27,151 bases of DNA from a virus, in IMG/VR virus record IMGVR_UViG_3300030104_005567, positions 1-27,151 of that record. One strand, written 5' to 3'. Of the stretch, positions 7,988 through 17,040 are shown in pieces. Under the pieces are notes generated by a model that saw only the letters and a program-made list of their open reading frames with translations, ran no database searches and was not told the origin of the DNA. The stretch's first letter is position 1. The number at the start of each line of letters is the position of its first letter. Both the position numbers and the translations under genes were made by a program.

Positions 7988-8178
7988 ATCTCCTAGCCTT
8001 GAGGATATCCCTTAGATGGGGTCAAGAGCCTAATTGGTTCTATACATTGGATGAGAATCTTAAGATCAAATTGTTAGCGGAGTTTAGATTGGCTCACGAA
8101 GATTCAGACTCCAAAAAGGAGAGGCAAGAGCAACAAAAAAGAGATAGAATGGAGAGGATGATTAGAGGCAAGATATGA
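7628..8178 (+). CDS. Tail assembly chaperone GT, -1 frameshift product
   Basis: Reading 113 codons in the zero frame to the TTT at 7964-7966, then re-reading base 7966 in the -1 frame, gives a 183-residue protein. The extra 70 residues begin YTTRGGLDLLALRISLRWG and continue with NWFYTLDENLKIKLLAEF, then a charged Lys/Glu/Gln/Arg-rich end. This matches the usual T-domain pattern of phage chaperones (a hydrophobic helix with R-W-G, then a basic tail). The segment has no start codon of its own and lies in an otherwise empty 187-base gap between 7987 and 8175. Its TGA overlaps the next ATG in an ATGA. Location, site and product all agree with programmed frameshifting. Confidence 0.88.
7960..8000 (+). 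promoter_or_regulatory. Programmed -1 ribosomal frameshift signal
   Basis: The heptamer AAATTTT (7960-7966) is in the X XXY YYZ register of the upstream frame: A, AAT, TTT. Thirteen bases later a hairpin forms from AGGGCTAG (7980-7987) and CTAGCCTT (7993-8000), eight pairs with one G-U, loop ATCTC. The zero-frame stop TAG (7985-7987) lies within the stem. The spacer is a little longer than the common 5-9 bases. Confidence 0.85.
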
Positions 8179-8648
8179 GCTATACAACCACTAAGGGCAA
8201 CGCTACAATTAGTATTGATACAGACCTCCAAGAGTTATATACTGGATTCTTTGCTAAGGTGGCTCCCAATGCTAAGAAGATTATAGATGGGACCTTGGAA
8301 GAGATAGAAAGACAAGCCAAAAAGGATTGGCCTGTTAGAAAGCCTCAAGTAAGAAGAGACAGAGATGGAAAAGTTCTCTTCTTTCGTAAGACCTCAAGAG
8401 GCAGTTATAAAAGATTCGAGAGGGGCTATAGAATCAATGCAGATGGATCATTTGAGGGCTATCTAAGGAATAACGCTCCCTATGCTTGGGCTATCAAATA
8501 TGGGATAGATTCAGAGGATGCTCAAGGTAGAGATATCATCCAGCCAACAGGGAAAAGAGTATCACAGATTACAATGATATCACCACAAAGAAAAGCAGCT
8601 AGAAAAGTAGTCCAGGCTTTAGCCGATGACTTAATGAAGAGGATCTAA
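8175..8648 (+). CDS. Minor tail or tail-completion protein (HK97 gp10-like candidate)
   Basis: A 157-residue basic protein between the tail chaperone and the tape measure. It opens with a strand (ATISIDTDLQELY), then a helix (NAKKIIDGTLEEIERQAKKDWP), a Lys/Arg-rich beta segment (VRRDRDGKVLFFRKTSRGSYKRF), a Y-A-W-A-I-K-Y-G segment (about residues 108-115) and a C-terminal helix. The order of helix, basic strands and an NNAPYAWAIKYG loop resembles phage HK97 gp10-type neck proteins, which have a similar A-x-x-x-E-x-G loop. Its position after the chaperones is less usual for that family, so the assignment is tentative. Start and stop are translationally coupled with the neighbours. Confidence 0.5.
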   Translation: MSYTTTKGNATISIDTDLQELYTGFFAKVAPNAKKIIDGTLEEIERQAKKDWPVRKPQVRRDRDGKVLFFRKTSRGSYKRFERGYRINADGSFEGYLRNNAPYAWAIKYGIDSEDAQGRDIIQPTGKRVSQITMISPQRKAARKVVQALADDLMKRI

Positions 8649-10670
8649 ATGGCTACAGAAAACAGATCAATTAATATCTCCTATAAAGCAGATCTCAAGG
8701 ATCTAATTGCTAAGCTTAAGCAGATGCCTAATGTAACCGAAGCCGAAGCTAAAAAGATGGTGGGTGCTTTAGATAGGCAACTAAAGCAAGCGGAGAAAGC
8801 AGCTAAGAAATCAGCAGAGGCTAGCAAGAAAGCAGCTAAAGAGGCAGCTAGTACAGCAGCTAGAGGAGCCCACCAATTTGATAATCTAGCAGCTAGTGCG
8901 AGAGCTGCAGAGGAGAGAATGGAGGAGGCAGCTGATCAAGCTGGAGATGTTGATCGGGGATTCTCTATGATTGGGATCGCTCTTAGAGATGTCAACCCAC
9001 AATTAGCGGAAGCAGCTGATGGTTTAGCGGATACTTTCGCAGTAGCTGAGGGACTGGGAAAGAGTTTTCTAGCCCTCAATCCTTTGTTAATTGCTGGAGC
9101 TGTGGCTCTTGGAGCGTTAACTCTGGGCTTTGTATCTCACCAGCAAGCTCTGGAAGAGGCTAGACAATTAACTCTAGAATTAAAAGATGCTCAAAAGTTA
9201 CTCAATGCAAGTCTAGAAGAGCAACAATTGAATTTAGAAGATGCTGGATCCAAACTGAGACAGCAGAGGCTAGAATATAAACTCTTAACAGGACAGATCA
9301 CACAGTATGAATTTGAACTGAGCAAAGCTGGAGAGACTGCGAGTGAGTCATTTAGAACCAATTTAGAATCAGTTCAAGAGAATATAGATGATTCTAATTT
9401 ATTATTAAAGACAATTAGATCTTTAACAGATGCGTATTTTGAAGCTGGTAGTTCTAGTGTTGTTCTATCAGAATCTGAGATCGAGAGATTAAGGACTTTT
9501 CAATTACAGACTGACACAGTAAAAAATAATATTGACCTAACAAAAGAAGGAGCCTCTGAGACTGCGCAACTAATGAAATTAGAGAAAGCCCTTCTCCAGC
9601 AGATAACCGATCAGACTACCCAAAGAGCAGCTATAGAGGCTATGCAATCCGAAGCTACAGATAAAGCTATGGAGATGGTAAATCTTGAGAGAGAGTTAGC
9701 AGATGGGACCAAGGAGGCAGCTAATCAAAGCAAGAGAAGAGCGGAGCAAGATGAAAGAGCTCTAAAAGCCAAAGAGCGATATAAAAAGATGATGGAGGAG
9801 GCTCTCTTATTGGGAGAGGATCAGATTAAAGAACTGAACCTCCAGAGAACTCTTGATAATCAGATCACTGATTCTTTTCTAGATGATGAGGGCAAAAAGA
9901 GAAGAGCCCAGAGACAGAGAATGGAAGATCAGATCGCAAGGATTGAGGATCTGGGATTGGCTACTGGTAGAGAGGCAGATGCTGAATTGGCAGCTATACG
10001 AGTTAGAGAGCAGTTTGAGGAGGATGCTCACCAGTCCAGGCTAGACAGAATCCAAAAAGAGAACGAAGAGCGAGCCAAGGGAGCCAAAGAGACAATTAAT
10101 GATCTGCTAAGTACTGGACAGGCTTTCTCTAATTTAATGGATGCTAGAATCAGAGGGAATACAATTGATGTAGAGGGACAAAGAAAGAAACAAGAGGAGA
10201 TATCTGCTCTGAGTGATATAGAACAAGCAGCTTATCAACAGAAACAGAAACAACTTCGATCACTGTTTAGATTTGAGAAAGGAATGGCATTAGCTGAGAT
10301 CGCTATGAGTACAGCGGAGGCAGTGATCGCAGCTCAGAAATTACCGATCCCATTCAATGCTATAAGTGCAGCTCTAGCAGTGGCTACAGGTGTAGCACAG
10401 GCTGGAGTAGTTCAATCTCAACAGATGCCTAGTTTCCACATGGGGGGATTGGCTCCAGATGAGGCTACAGCTAGAGTATTAGCTGGAGAGGCTATCTTGG
10501 ACCGATCCACAGTAAGGAGACTGGGAGGAGAGCAAGGGGTTAAGAATCTCCAAGAGAATGGAGGAGCTAGATCTCAAGTGGTTGTTATACAACCTTTTAA
10601 ACACTTCGGAAGATTTGCCAAGGATCTTGGGTTAAGTACTCCCAAGATGGTTGGTATTAGAGGATATTAA
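8649..10670 (+). CDS. Tail tape measure protein
   Basis: The 673-residue tape measure sets tail length and passes through the tail tube. Residues about 10-110 are an Ala/Lys/Glu-rich coiled coil. A hydrophobic stretch (FLALNPLLIAGAVALGALTL, about residues 140-160) is followed by a long charged coiled coil to about residue 530, and a second hydrophobic region (MALAEIAMSTAEAVIAAQ, about 545-595) ends near MPSFHMGGLAPDEATARVLAGE, a Gly-rich motif very common near tape measure C-termini. Using the usual rule of about 0.15 nm per residue, a tail near 100 nm is expected (inference). It starts directly after the upstream stop and is the longest helical protein here. Confidence 0.9.
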   Translation: MATENRSINISYKADLKDLIAKLKQMPNVTEAEAKKMVGALDRQLKQAEKAAKKSAEASKKAAKEAASTAARGAHQFDNLAASARAAEERMEEAADQAGDVDRGFSMIGIALRDVNPQLAEAADGLADTFAVAEGLGKSFLALNPLLIAGAVALGALTLGFVSHQQALEEARQLTLELKDAQKLLNASLEEQQLNLEDAGSKLRQQRLEYKLLTGQITQYEFELSKAGETASESFRTNLESVQENIDDSNLLLKTIRSLTDAYFEAGSSSVVLSESEIERLRTFQLQTDTVKNNIDLTKEGASETAQLMKLEKALLQQITDQTTQRAAIEAMQSEATDKAMEMVNLERELADGTKEAANQSKRRAEQDERALKAKERYKKMMEEALLLGEDQIKELNLQRTLDNQITDSFLDDEGKKRRAQRQRMEDQIARIEDLGLATGREADAELAAIRVREQFEEDAHQSRLDRIQKENEERAKGAKETINDLLSTGQAFSNLMDARIRGNTIDVEGQRKKQEEISALSDIEQAAYQQKQKQLRSLFRFEKGMALAEIAMSTAEAVIAAQKLPIPFNAISAALAVATGVAQAGVVQSQQMPSFHMGGLAPDEATARVLAGEAILDRSTVRRLGGEQGVKNLQENGGARSQVVVIQPFKHFGRFAKDLGLSTPKMVGIRGY

Positions 10671-10672
10671 TT

Positions 10673-13600
10673 ATGGCTGATATAACACCAGATAATATAA
10701 GAGGCTTTCTCATTCCCTACATTGGGATCGCTAAAGATGCTCTATGGACTGCTCAGAGTACTTACTCCCAGGCTAATCCTAGATCGGGAATTCCAGAGGC
10801 TCAAAACATTGGGACCGGATTGGTATTGAGTGCTATTGGGACCCAATCTGAAAACATAACAGTAACCACCACAGAGGGAGGAATTCCCTCTGAGGCTCAA
10901 TTCACTTGGAGCGGAGTGGATACTATTGAGATGGGACAGGATGCCAATCATATCTTAACAGAAAGCGGATTCTGGAAGTTCTCATCCTCTGCAGCTGTAG
11001 GCTCTTACTTTCAATCTGATTGTGTATCTGATCTAGAGGGTAGAGTTTGGGTAGTATCTGAGGTATTGGATTCTGGTGGTAGATACACCATCTCTATACG
11101 GAGACAGGATAAGAATGGATCTATAACTGCTCTCAATACTTTCGTAAGTGTTATACCAGTTAGTACTCCCAACTCTAATGGGCTCCCCTGTATAACTAGA
11201 ACACAGGATGGATCGCTATTGGTTGCTTTCTTTACCTATACTCTCAATAATGATGTGAATATCCAGATCCATAGGTCTACAGATAACGGGGACAATTGGA
11301 CCAAGGTCTCCTCTAGAGGATTAAAGAATCCCATAGATAGTACAACCTTTACCAATAAAAAAATGAGAATGATTACAGTAGATTCTACTGTGGTTCTGTT
11401 TGTAGAATGTGTAGCCTCCAATAGAAACTCTCTAGCTCAATATGTCTCTAGAGATAATGGAACCTCATTCTCTTTGGTGGATGCTATCTCATCCAATACC
11501 AATGGAGACTTTCACGAACCAAGCCCGATCACTCTTCCAGATGGGACAATTGGAATTAGTTATATCAATGGATCTGGGGGATTGGTATTCTTAAAAATAC
11601 CCAATCCAGGCATCAGAGCAAGTTCCACCCGATGGCAAACAAACAACCTAAAAAACATAGATGTATCTGTGGGAGGACAGTTTGGAGATATCTCTGGAGC
11701 AGTGGTCCAGAATGGTAATTCCTGTATATGGTTCCAAGATGGTAGGCTCTGGGTAGTGGCTCAAAAGTTTGGAGATGGTAGGCTCCAATTATATTCTAGT
11801 GATGATCTGGGAGAAACTTGGACCTATGGAAGTTCTGGATCTGGAGCCTCCTCTGTTAATGATGCTATTATCTTAGACTATGGATCCAATAGTGATCGAT
11901 TGTTTCAATTGTCAGCTTGTGTCCACGAGGGGAGAGCTAAGATATTTGGACACAATACCAATTCAGTATGGTATCTAGCCTTGAATGGTTATAGTTCTTT
12001 TGGGTATCCCAAACGAGTAGACCAACCATCCAGATCACAGTATATGAGATGGGATTCAACTTATATCCCTGTGATGCTACCAGCTACCTCCAGCCAATAC
12101 ACAACCACCGGAGCAGCTACTCAAACTCTTGTAGAGAATGGATTGAGAATCCAATCAGCAAACCAAACGAGAAAGTATAGATACACTCACACAGGGTCAT
12201 ACTTTACTCAAGGTCAAGTTATTAGAGCCAGATTAAAAGTAGATGCTAACTCCTCCAATGCTACTGATCGAATTGCTCTAAGGATATTCCAAGACAACAC
12301 AGCAAACTCTAGGACCTTAAAATTAAGGTTCTCTACTACCCAAGTGCTAGTACAGGACTCTACAGGGACTAAGGCTACAATTACTCACGATATGACCAAC
12401 TCCACCGAGTTTGTAATTGTGTTCAAGGGGTCAGATGCTAAGGTATTCTACAGGACAGCAGATTCTAAGAGTGCTAAGAAGTGGACACTACAAAGCATCT
12501 CTGGAATAAACCTAGATGCAACAGGTACAGGGAACTACATAGAATGGGGACATCTAGCCCTCACAGCGGATTCTCTGGAGTCTCATTGGCAAGAGGTAAG
12601 TGTATCCAGTGGAGAAGAAGCTGGAGAATATAATACAGACCTAAGAGGAGCCCAATATCCAGCGTATGGAGAATTCATCTATATAGATGGAGGGCTATCT
12701 ATCACAGCAAAGGACTCACCAGCAAGGGGAGAGGATACATATAAAATAGACTCTCGATATGATTATCCTATAGATAATATATTCTACAGTATATCCCTCT
12801 CTCCGAGAGTGACTTGGAGATCAAAGGATGACACCCAAACAGAGAGAATTCCATTATTGATGGATAAGAATGTGGGCTCTACTATCAAAAGTCTAGGGCT
12901 CTCTGATACTCTCGGAGTATATCTAGGAAATATTAACTTCCAGAACTTTAATATTGAGAGCTGGGATGGTGGGAGCTGGGTTACCTTAGCTGCTGTAGAT
13001 GTTAGTGATGGGCTTTCTGGGACCTACGTTCTAAGAGGGGCTACTCTAGAATCCAACATAACAGAGAACCAATTCTATCTCCATTATGGAGAGGCTATAG
13101 GATGGAGGGCTATTCTAACCAGTGGAGAAACCAAAAAGATAGTTAAGATTATCCAGAATTCTGAGGGTGTATGGGGACAGAATAGTGATAGAAAGAGATG
13201 TGTATTGGTGTATGATACAGACCTAACAGATCACTCTACTATCCCAGCAAGTGGAACCATAAAGCTAATACCCAATAGTATTACATATCTCAAGAGTAGA
13301 CTGGATGGAGTAAACCTTGGACAGAGGGCTCTAGCTATATCTATTCCAACTCAGACCACGCTTGAGGGATACTATCAGATCGGGTCTATGGTTATGGGTT
13401 CTGTAGCCTATCCAGCTCCTCAGTATCAAAGAGGGAGAACTATATCCTATCAACCGAATAATCAAGATACTGAGACTCTAGATGGTATGTTTTTCTCTAG
13501 AAAGATGAGCGATGGGAGGAGAGTAGCCTCTGTAGCCTGGACAGAGCCAATTGACACAACGAAGATCCAATCTAGAGATCCGGACTATTGGAAAGTAACC

Positions 13601-13861
13601 AACACAGCTGGGGCTCTTCCAGTCGCTAATTATGGAGATGCTCCGTTCCTTATGCAAGGGCTTTTTAGATATCTACAGAATAGAAAGCCTCTAATTTATA
13701 TCCCTGTAATAAAGAAAGCGGATGATCAACTATTAAACCGATACTATGATCATCTATTGGCTAGAACTACAGGATCAATTACAATTGAGAGTGTATTGGG
13801 AGATGAGTTAGATAATGAACTGTTCAGAGTGGCTACTATCAATCTAGAGGAGATTGAGTAG
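10673..13861 (+). CDS. Large tail protein with BNR/Asp-box sialidase-like repeats
   Basis: A 1062-residue tail-tip or distal-tail protein. Three Asp-box-like motifs are visible: STDNGDNW at residue 202, SRDNGTSF at 259 and SSDDLGETW at 375, each on a predicted beta turn, with RTQDGSL and LPDGTIGISY strands between them. This is the signature of a sialidase-type beta propeller, about residues 90-460. Residues about 490-640 form a jelly-roll-like beta domain (concanavalin-like by pattern). The C-terminal ~300 residues (VAWTEPIDTTKIQSRDPDYW, LLNRYYDHLLARTTGSI) resemble phage distal-tail proteins. Catalytic Arg-triad residues of true sialidases could not be confirmed, so carbohydrate binding is as likely as cleavage. 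Confidence 0.7.
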   Translation: MADITPDNIRGFLIPYIGIAKDALWTAQSTYSQANPRSGIPEAQNIGTGLVLSAIGTQSENITVTTTEGGIPSEAQFTWSGVDTIEMGQDANHILTESGFWKFSSSAAVGSYFQSDCVSDLEGRVWVVSEVLDSGGRYTISIRRQDKNGSITALNTFVSVIPVSTPNSNGLPCITRTQDGSLLVAFFTYTLNNDVNIQIHRSTDNGDNWTKVSSRGLKNPIDSTTFTNKKMRMITVDSTVVLFVECVASNRNSLAQYVSRDNGTSFSLVDAISSNTNGDFHEPSPITLPDGTIGISYINGSGGLVFLKIPNPGIRASSTRWQTNNLKNIDVSVGGQFGDISGAVVQNGNSCIWFQDGRLWVVAQKFGDGRLQLYSSDDLGETWTYGSSGSGASSVNDAIILDYGSNSDRLFQLSACVHEGRAKIFGHNTNSVWYLALNGYSSFGYPKRVDQPSRSQYMRWDSTYIPVMLPATSSQYTTTGAATQTLVENGLRIQSANQTRKYRYTHTGSYFTQGQVIRARLKVDANSSNATDRIALRIFQDNTANSRTLKLRFSTTQVLVQDSTGTKATITHDMTNSTEFVIVFKGSDAKVFYRTADSKSAKKWTLQSISGINLDATGTGNYIEWGHLALTADSLESHWQEVSVSSGEEAGEYNTDLRGAQYPAYGEFIYIDGGLSITAKDSPARGEDTYKIDSRYDYPIDNIFYSISLSPRVTWRSKDDTQTERIPLLMDKNVGSTIKSLGLSDTLGVYLGNINFQNFNIESWDGGSWVTLAAVDVSDGLSGTYVLRGATLESNITENQFYLHYGEAIGWRAILTSGETKKIVKIIQNSEGVWGQNSDRKRCVLVYDTDLTDHSTIPASGTIKLIPNSITYLKSRLDGVNLGQRALAISIPTQTTLEGYYQIGSMVMGSVAYPAPQYQRGRTISYQPNNQDTETLDGMFFSRKMSDGRRVASVAWTEPIDTTKIQSRDPDYWKVTNTAGALPVANYGDAPFLMQGLFRYLQNRKPLIYIPVIKKADDQLLNRYYDHLLARTTGSITIESVLGDELDNELFRVATINLEEIE

Positions 13862-15553
13862 ATGGACACAATTAAGCCTAGTACTATCCAAAATGGAGAT
13901 GTATGTTTTTTATTGAATATCGAGTATTATGGTACTCCCTACAGATTCTCAACAATACCGATCAGCATAACCGATATAGCTGAGAATCAAAGTATTCCAT
14001 ACAGAGGAGGCTTAAGCGATCCAACTATAAACCTACAGAGCAAGAGAGTAGGAGTGGATCTAGAGGCTAATACGATAGCGATCAGTATTGTATTTGAGGA
14101 GATAAATTGGGTTAAGGAGTGGACTAGGGGTAGGACCTTAAATGATGCTAAATGTGATCTGTCTTTGGTCGTAGTGAGTAAAGATAAAACATCATTCACT
14201 CTTCAAGATGCAGTTAAGATATTTACTGGGAGAGCAATTGATTCAATATTCGGAGACCCTCAAGAGCCAGAGGGTAGAATCTCATTCTCTATAGAGAATT
14301 CAATTAATGTTCGAGAGGTAAAACTCCTAGGAGATAAGCACGTAATCAAAGAGGAGGAGGCTAGTTGGGCCTCTCTTGGAATCATAGAACAAAGCAAGGG
14401 GAAAATTGTTCCCTTTGTATTTGGTACTCTTGGCAGTTCACCCATAGAGGATGAAGAGAATAACATTATATTCACTAATCAAATTCCAATGGCTCCAGCT
14501 TACAGGGCTGGTGGAACTGGGACTACTTTAACAGTTCACTATCTCGTAGCTTATCACGATATAGTTGAGGGGACTGCTAGAGTCTACGACAGTGTTGGAG
14601 GGAATATGAGAAACAACATCCTCCAGGCTACTGATCAGAATGGAGAGATCTATAGCTATGTTCCTTATTATGTATCTAATACTGAGGGAACCAATATAGA
14701 TGACAATAGCTTCCAAGTTAATAATCCAGAATTCCAATTGAATTACTTTGTTAGCTGGGGAGAGTCTAATGGTGGGATCCCTAATGTATTGGGAGATGGT
14801 CCTCTAACCAGTTCAGTGGACCTCTCTCTCTATGTACTAGAGATATCAGATCTAGATTATGACTTTGGAGCTTGGAGAGGACTGGAACCAATCCTCAATA
14901 GATACAAGTTTGGAGGGTATGTCAATGATCTGGAGGTAAATGCTTTTGACTGGTTGAGAGATAATATCTGGAATCTACTTCCCATTGAAGTGGTTAACTC
15001 TGGAAAGGGACTCAAGCCCAATCTGGATCTATATATGTACTCCCAAACAATAGAGCCTACTCATCATATACAAGATAGCGGAGAGTTTGAGATCATTAGC
15101 CCTATGACTCCTTTGGAACAGGATATCTATAACAAAGTCACGATCCAATTTGGTTATGTTGGGTCCTCAGATACATATAGATCCAAGGTTGTGATTGATC
15201 CATTAGCAACAGAGGATCGAGGGTTGACATTCAAAGACCCTCTAGCCCAGATCAGTTATTCTAGATATGGATTGAGAGAATTGGTGATCACTGCTCCATT
15301 TGTATGGGACCTAACCACAGCGATCAGAATAGCCAGAGACAAGATAAGATATCATTCTCTCTCTGCTTATGCTGTGGAGATATCAGCAGCTCCAAAGTAT
15401 GGATATATAGACCTAGGAGAGGTTATCTCTCTCACTTCGGAGAGAGTCGGATTCTCAAACCATAAAGCCCAAGTGATGTCAAAGAGTTGGAGCGATAATC
15501 GCTGGAGGTTTATAGTCCATATAGAGGATAACCCTCTGGTTAATCTGAGATAA
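13862..15553 (+). CDS. Tail hub or baseplate-like protein
   Basis: A 563-residue beta-rich protein beginning directly after the preceding stop. Its N-terminal part (residues about 15-140: ITDIAENQSIPYRGGL, ANTIAISIVFEEINW, IFTGRAIDSIFGDPQEPEGRISFSI) has the pattern of phage hub proteins that define a surface and track derivative terms on it. A long central beta region includes EVNAFDWLRDNIWNLLPIEV, typical of a hub helix, and the C-terminus (ISAAPKYGYIDLGEVISLTSERVG, SKSWSDNRWRFIVHIED) matches the end of tail hub domains. It probably forms the tail tip with the upstream protein. The assignment is by pattern and order. Confidence 0.65.
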   Translation: MDTIKPSTIQNGDVCFLLNIEYYGTPYRFSTIPISITDIAENQSIPYRGGLSDPTINLQSKRVGVDLEANTIAISIVFEEINWVKEWTRGRTLNDAKCDLSLVVVSKDKTSFTLQDAVKIFTGRAIDSIFGDPQEPEGRISFSIENSINVREVKLLGDKHVIKEEEASWASLGIIEQSKGKIVPFVFGTLGSSPIEDEENNIIFTNQIPMAPAYRAGGTGTTLTVHYLVAYHDIVEGTARVYDSVGGNMRNNILQATDQNGEIYSYVPYYVSNTEGTNIDDNSFQVNNPEFQLNYFVSWGESNGGIPNVLGDGPLTSSVDLSLYVLEISDLDYDFGAWRGLEPILNRYKFGGYVNDLEVNAFDWLRDNIWNLLPIEVVNSGKGLKPNLDLYMYSQTIEPTHHIQDSGEFEIISPMTPLEQDIYNKVTIQFGYVGSSDTYRSKVVIDPLATEDRGLTFKDPLAQISYSRYGLRELVITAPFVWDLTTAIRIARDKIRYHSLSAYAVEISAAPKYGYIDLGEVISLTSERVGFSNHKAQVMSKSWSDNRWRFIVHIEDNPLVNLR

Positions 15554-15593
15554 GATAGCTGTATTTCACATCAAAGCAGAGTATATTAGAGCT

Positions 15594-16175
15594 ATGATAG
15601 TATTCTTAGATAGACAGCACGTAGGCAAGCCAAACAATATTTACGATAGAGGAGCCAGTTTGGATCCAGTCCCATCATTTGGACTAGGACTAGAGGCAAT
15701 CTATACAGGTTATCTATCTCTGATCATAGAGTCCAAACTAATCTCTCAAGGTGTTAAGGTGATGCCTCTATCAGATGGGAGATATCCAGAGAGACATAAG
15801 AGAGTAAATGAATATGCTAGACACTTCCAAGAGAAACAGGTCTATCTCTCTCTACATCTTAACGCTGGAGGAGGAGACTATTGTTCAATGTTCTATCACC
15901 ACCAGTCCACACAGGGAGCTCTATTAGCGGAGAGTATCTGTGAGAGAATGAAAACCATTAAGGATCAATTCCCTAAGATTAAAAGATGCCTACCTAAGAA
16001 AGCCTCTCCAGAGGATTGGACCAAAAACGCATACAATACAATTAAGGGAGTAGGATCTCCAATTGCTATTTGTGCGGAGCCCCTTTTCATAGATACACAT
16101 AGAGATTATCTTTCTCTTACTCAATTAGAGGTTATTGGTGATATGATAGCCTCTGGAATTATAGACTGGAGTTAA
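15594..16175 (+). CDS. N-acetylmuramoyl-L-alanine amidase endolysin (Amidase_3)
   Basis: Peptidoglycan amidase for host lysis. The 193 residues show the Amidase_3 plan: an N-terminal strand with His9 (FLDRQH), Glu34 in GLGLEAI, the S-L-H-L-N-A box with His88, and Glu162 in CAEPLFI, matching the zinc His-Glu-His set and the catalytic Glu. The catalytic domain spans almost the whole protein, with no signal peptide and no separate cell-wall binding domain, so a holin is needed for release. The 40-base gap upstream holds AGAGTATATTA (15578-15588), also found in the capsid promoter. The ribosome site is weak, which could delay synthesis (inference). The next gene is holin-like. Confidence 0.85.
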   Translation: MIVFLDRQHVGKPNNIYDRGASLDPVPSFGLGLEAIYTGYLSLIIESKLISQGVKVMPLSDGRYPERHKRVNEYARHFQEKQVYLSLHLNAGGGDYCSMFYHHQSTQGALLAESICERMKTIKDQFPKIKRCLPKKASPEDWTKNAYNTIKGVGSPIAICAEPLFIDTHRDYLSLTQLEVIGDMIASGIIDWS

Positions 16176-16176
16176 A

Positions 16177-16467
16177 ATGACTGAAGATTTAATTATGCAA
16201 ATTATCACTGGTCCAGTAGCTGCCCTAGGTCTCTGTATTATGGCTCTATGGGTAATATTCAAATGGATAGGTCAGAATGTACCTCAATGGGTAGCTAGAC
16301 ATCTAGCCCAGATAGATAGTATTGTTCACAGTCACGATCAAGATCGGGAGATGTACAGGGAATCATTAGAGACTCTCACAATCCATCTCAAGGATCTTGA
16401 TAAGGAAGTGACAGTTATTAAAGAGGATGTCAAGGATATTAAGTCTCACATCCGATCACAGGTGTAA
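16177..16467 (+). CDS. Holin-like one-TM protein with coiled coil
   Basis: A 96-residue protein starting one base after the endolysin stop. A single hydrophobic segment (about residues 8-32, ITGPVAALGLCIMALWVIF) is followed by KWIGQNVPQW and a charged helical tail (about residues 45-96) with heptad-like spacing (LETLTIHLKDLDKEVTVIKE). One-TM proteins with a coiled-coil tail next to endolysins are common holins or spanin-like lysis factors, but some are membrane anchors of other function. Its last 29 bases overlap the 3' end of the converging minus-strand gene. Confidence 0.6.
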   Translation: MTEDLIMQIITGPVAALGLCIMALWVIFKWIGQNVPQWVARHLAQIDSIVHSHDQDREMYRESLETLTIHLKDLDKEVTVIKEDVKDIKSHIRSQV

Positions 16468-16966
16468 TTATCTTAGAGATATCCTCTGGATGGAATAGAT
16501 CAAAAGGAGCCCTCTTAAAGGTTGTAATATCCTTTGGTCCAGTATTCTGTACATAGAACTCCGATAAGAAAGGGACCATACCATCTATAGCAGTATAGAG
16601 GGTATGGGTGTTAATGATACCCATATACAACTTACCTTTGTAGAGAAAGCCCTCCATAGTAAGATCACTTATCTCTTCTCCATTCTTAATGGCTCTAAGC
16701 CTACTATCTATCTCTAGTCCCATCTCTGGATAGATGGATCTCCTATATCTCATAGAGAAATGTTGATATGGATGGCTCTTCCATAGTCTAGCGGAGATGG
16801 TTATTCTAGTATCGTTATGGGTGTAGATATAATCAATTCCATTCTGCATATCTAGATCGGTTCCAAGAGTGGACTCGAAAGAGCCTGGATACCAATCTCT
16901 AATACTGGGAACCACCCAGCCAAACCATAAGCGATCAGACTCTTTTAATCTTTCAATTGTTCCCAT
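16439..16966 (-). CDS. Minus-strand gene of unknown function (175 aa)
   Basis: A convincing gene on the opposite strand: it fills a stretch with no + strand gene and its 29-base overlap with the holin-like gene is tail to tail. The protein is soluble, with Trp/Tyr-rich N-terminal segments (DRLWFGWVVPSIRDWYPG) and then a strand pair around GIDYIYTHNDTRITISARL. A Gly-Ile-Asp strand followed by a second strand is reminiscent of small phage nucleases of the PD-(D/E)XK type, but the Lys of that motif appears replaced by ISAR, so this is only a hint. A promoter region divergent from the 17056 gene probably serves it. Confidence 0.7.
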   Translation of the reverse strand: MGTIERLKESDRLWFGWVVPSIRDWYPGSFESTLGTDLDMQNGIDYIYTHNDTRITISARLWKSHPYQHFSMRYRRSIYPEMGLEIDSRLRAIKNGEEISDLTMEGFLYKGKLYMGIINTHTLYTAIDGMVPFLSEFYVQNTGPKDITTFKRAPFDLFHPEDISKIITPVIGCET

Positions 16967-17024
16967 TCTCTCTCTCTTGGGTGTATATGTACCACATACA
17001 AACGTGAGAAAAGGGAATTAATTA

Positions 17025-17040
17025 TGCTATAATATTATAG
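17025..17040. promoter_or_regulatory. Palindromic extended -10 promoter in the divergent gap
   Basis: TGC-TATAAT is an extended -10 (TG at 17025-17026, TATAAT at 17028-17033) for the rightward genes from 17056. The -35 region is poor. CTATAATATTATAG (17027-17040) is a perfect 14-base palindrome, so a TATAAT also faces left, toward the minus-strand gene. A TATGT-acc-ACATA dyad lies at about 16985-16999 between them. Confidence 0.6.
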
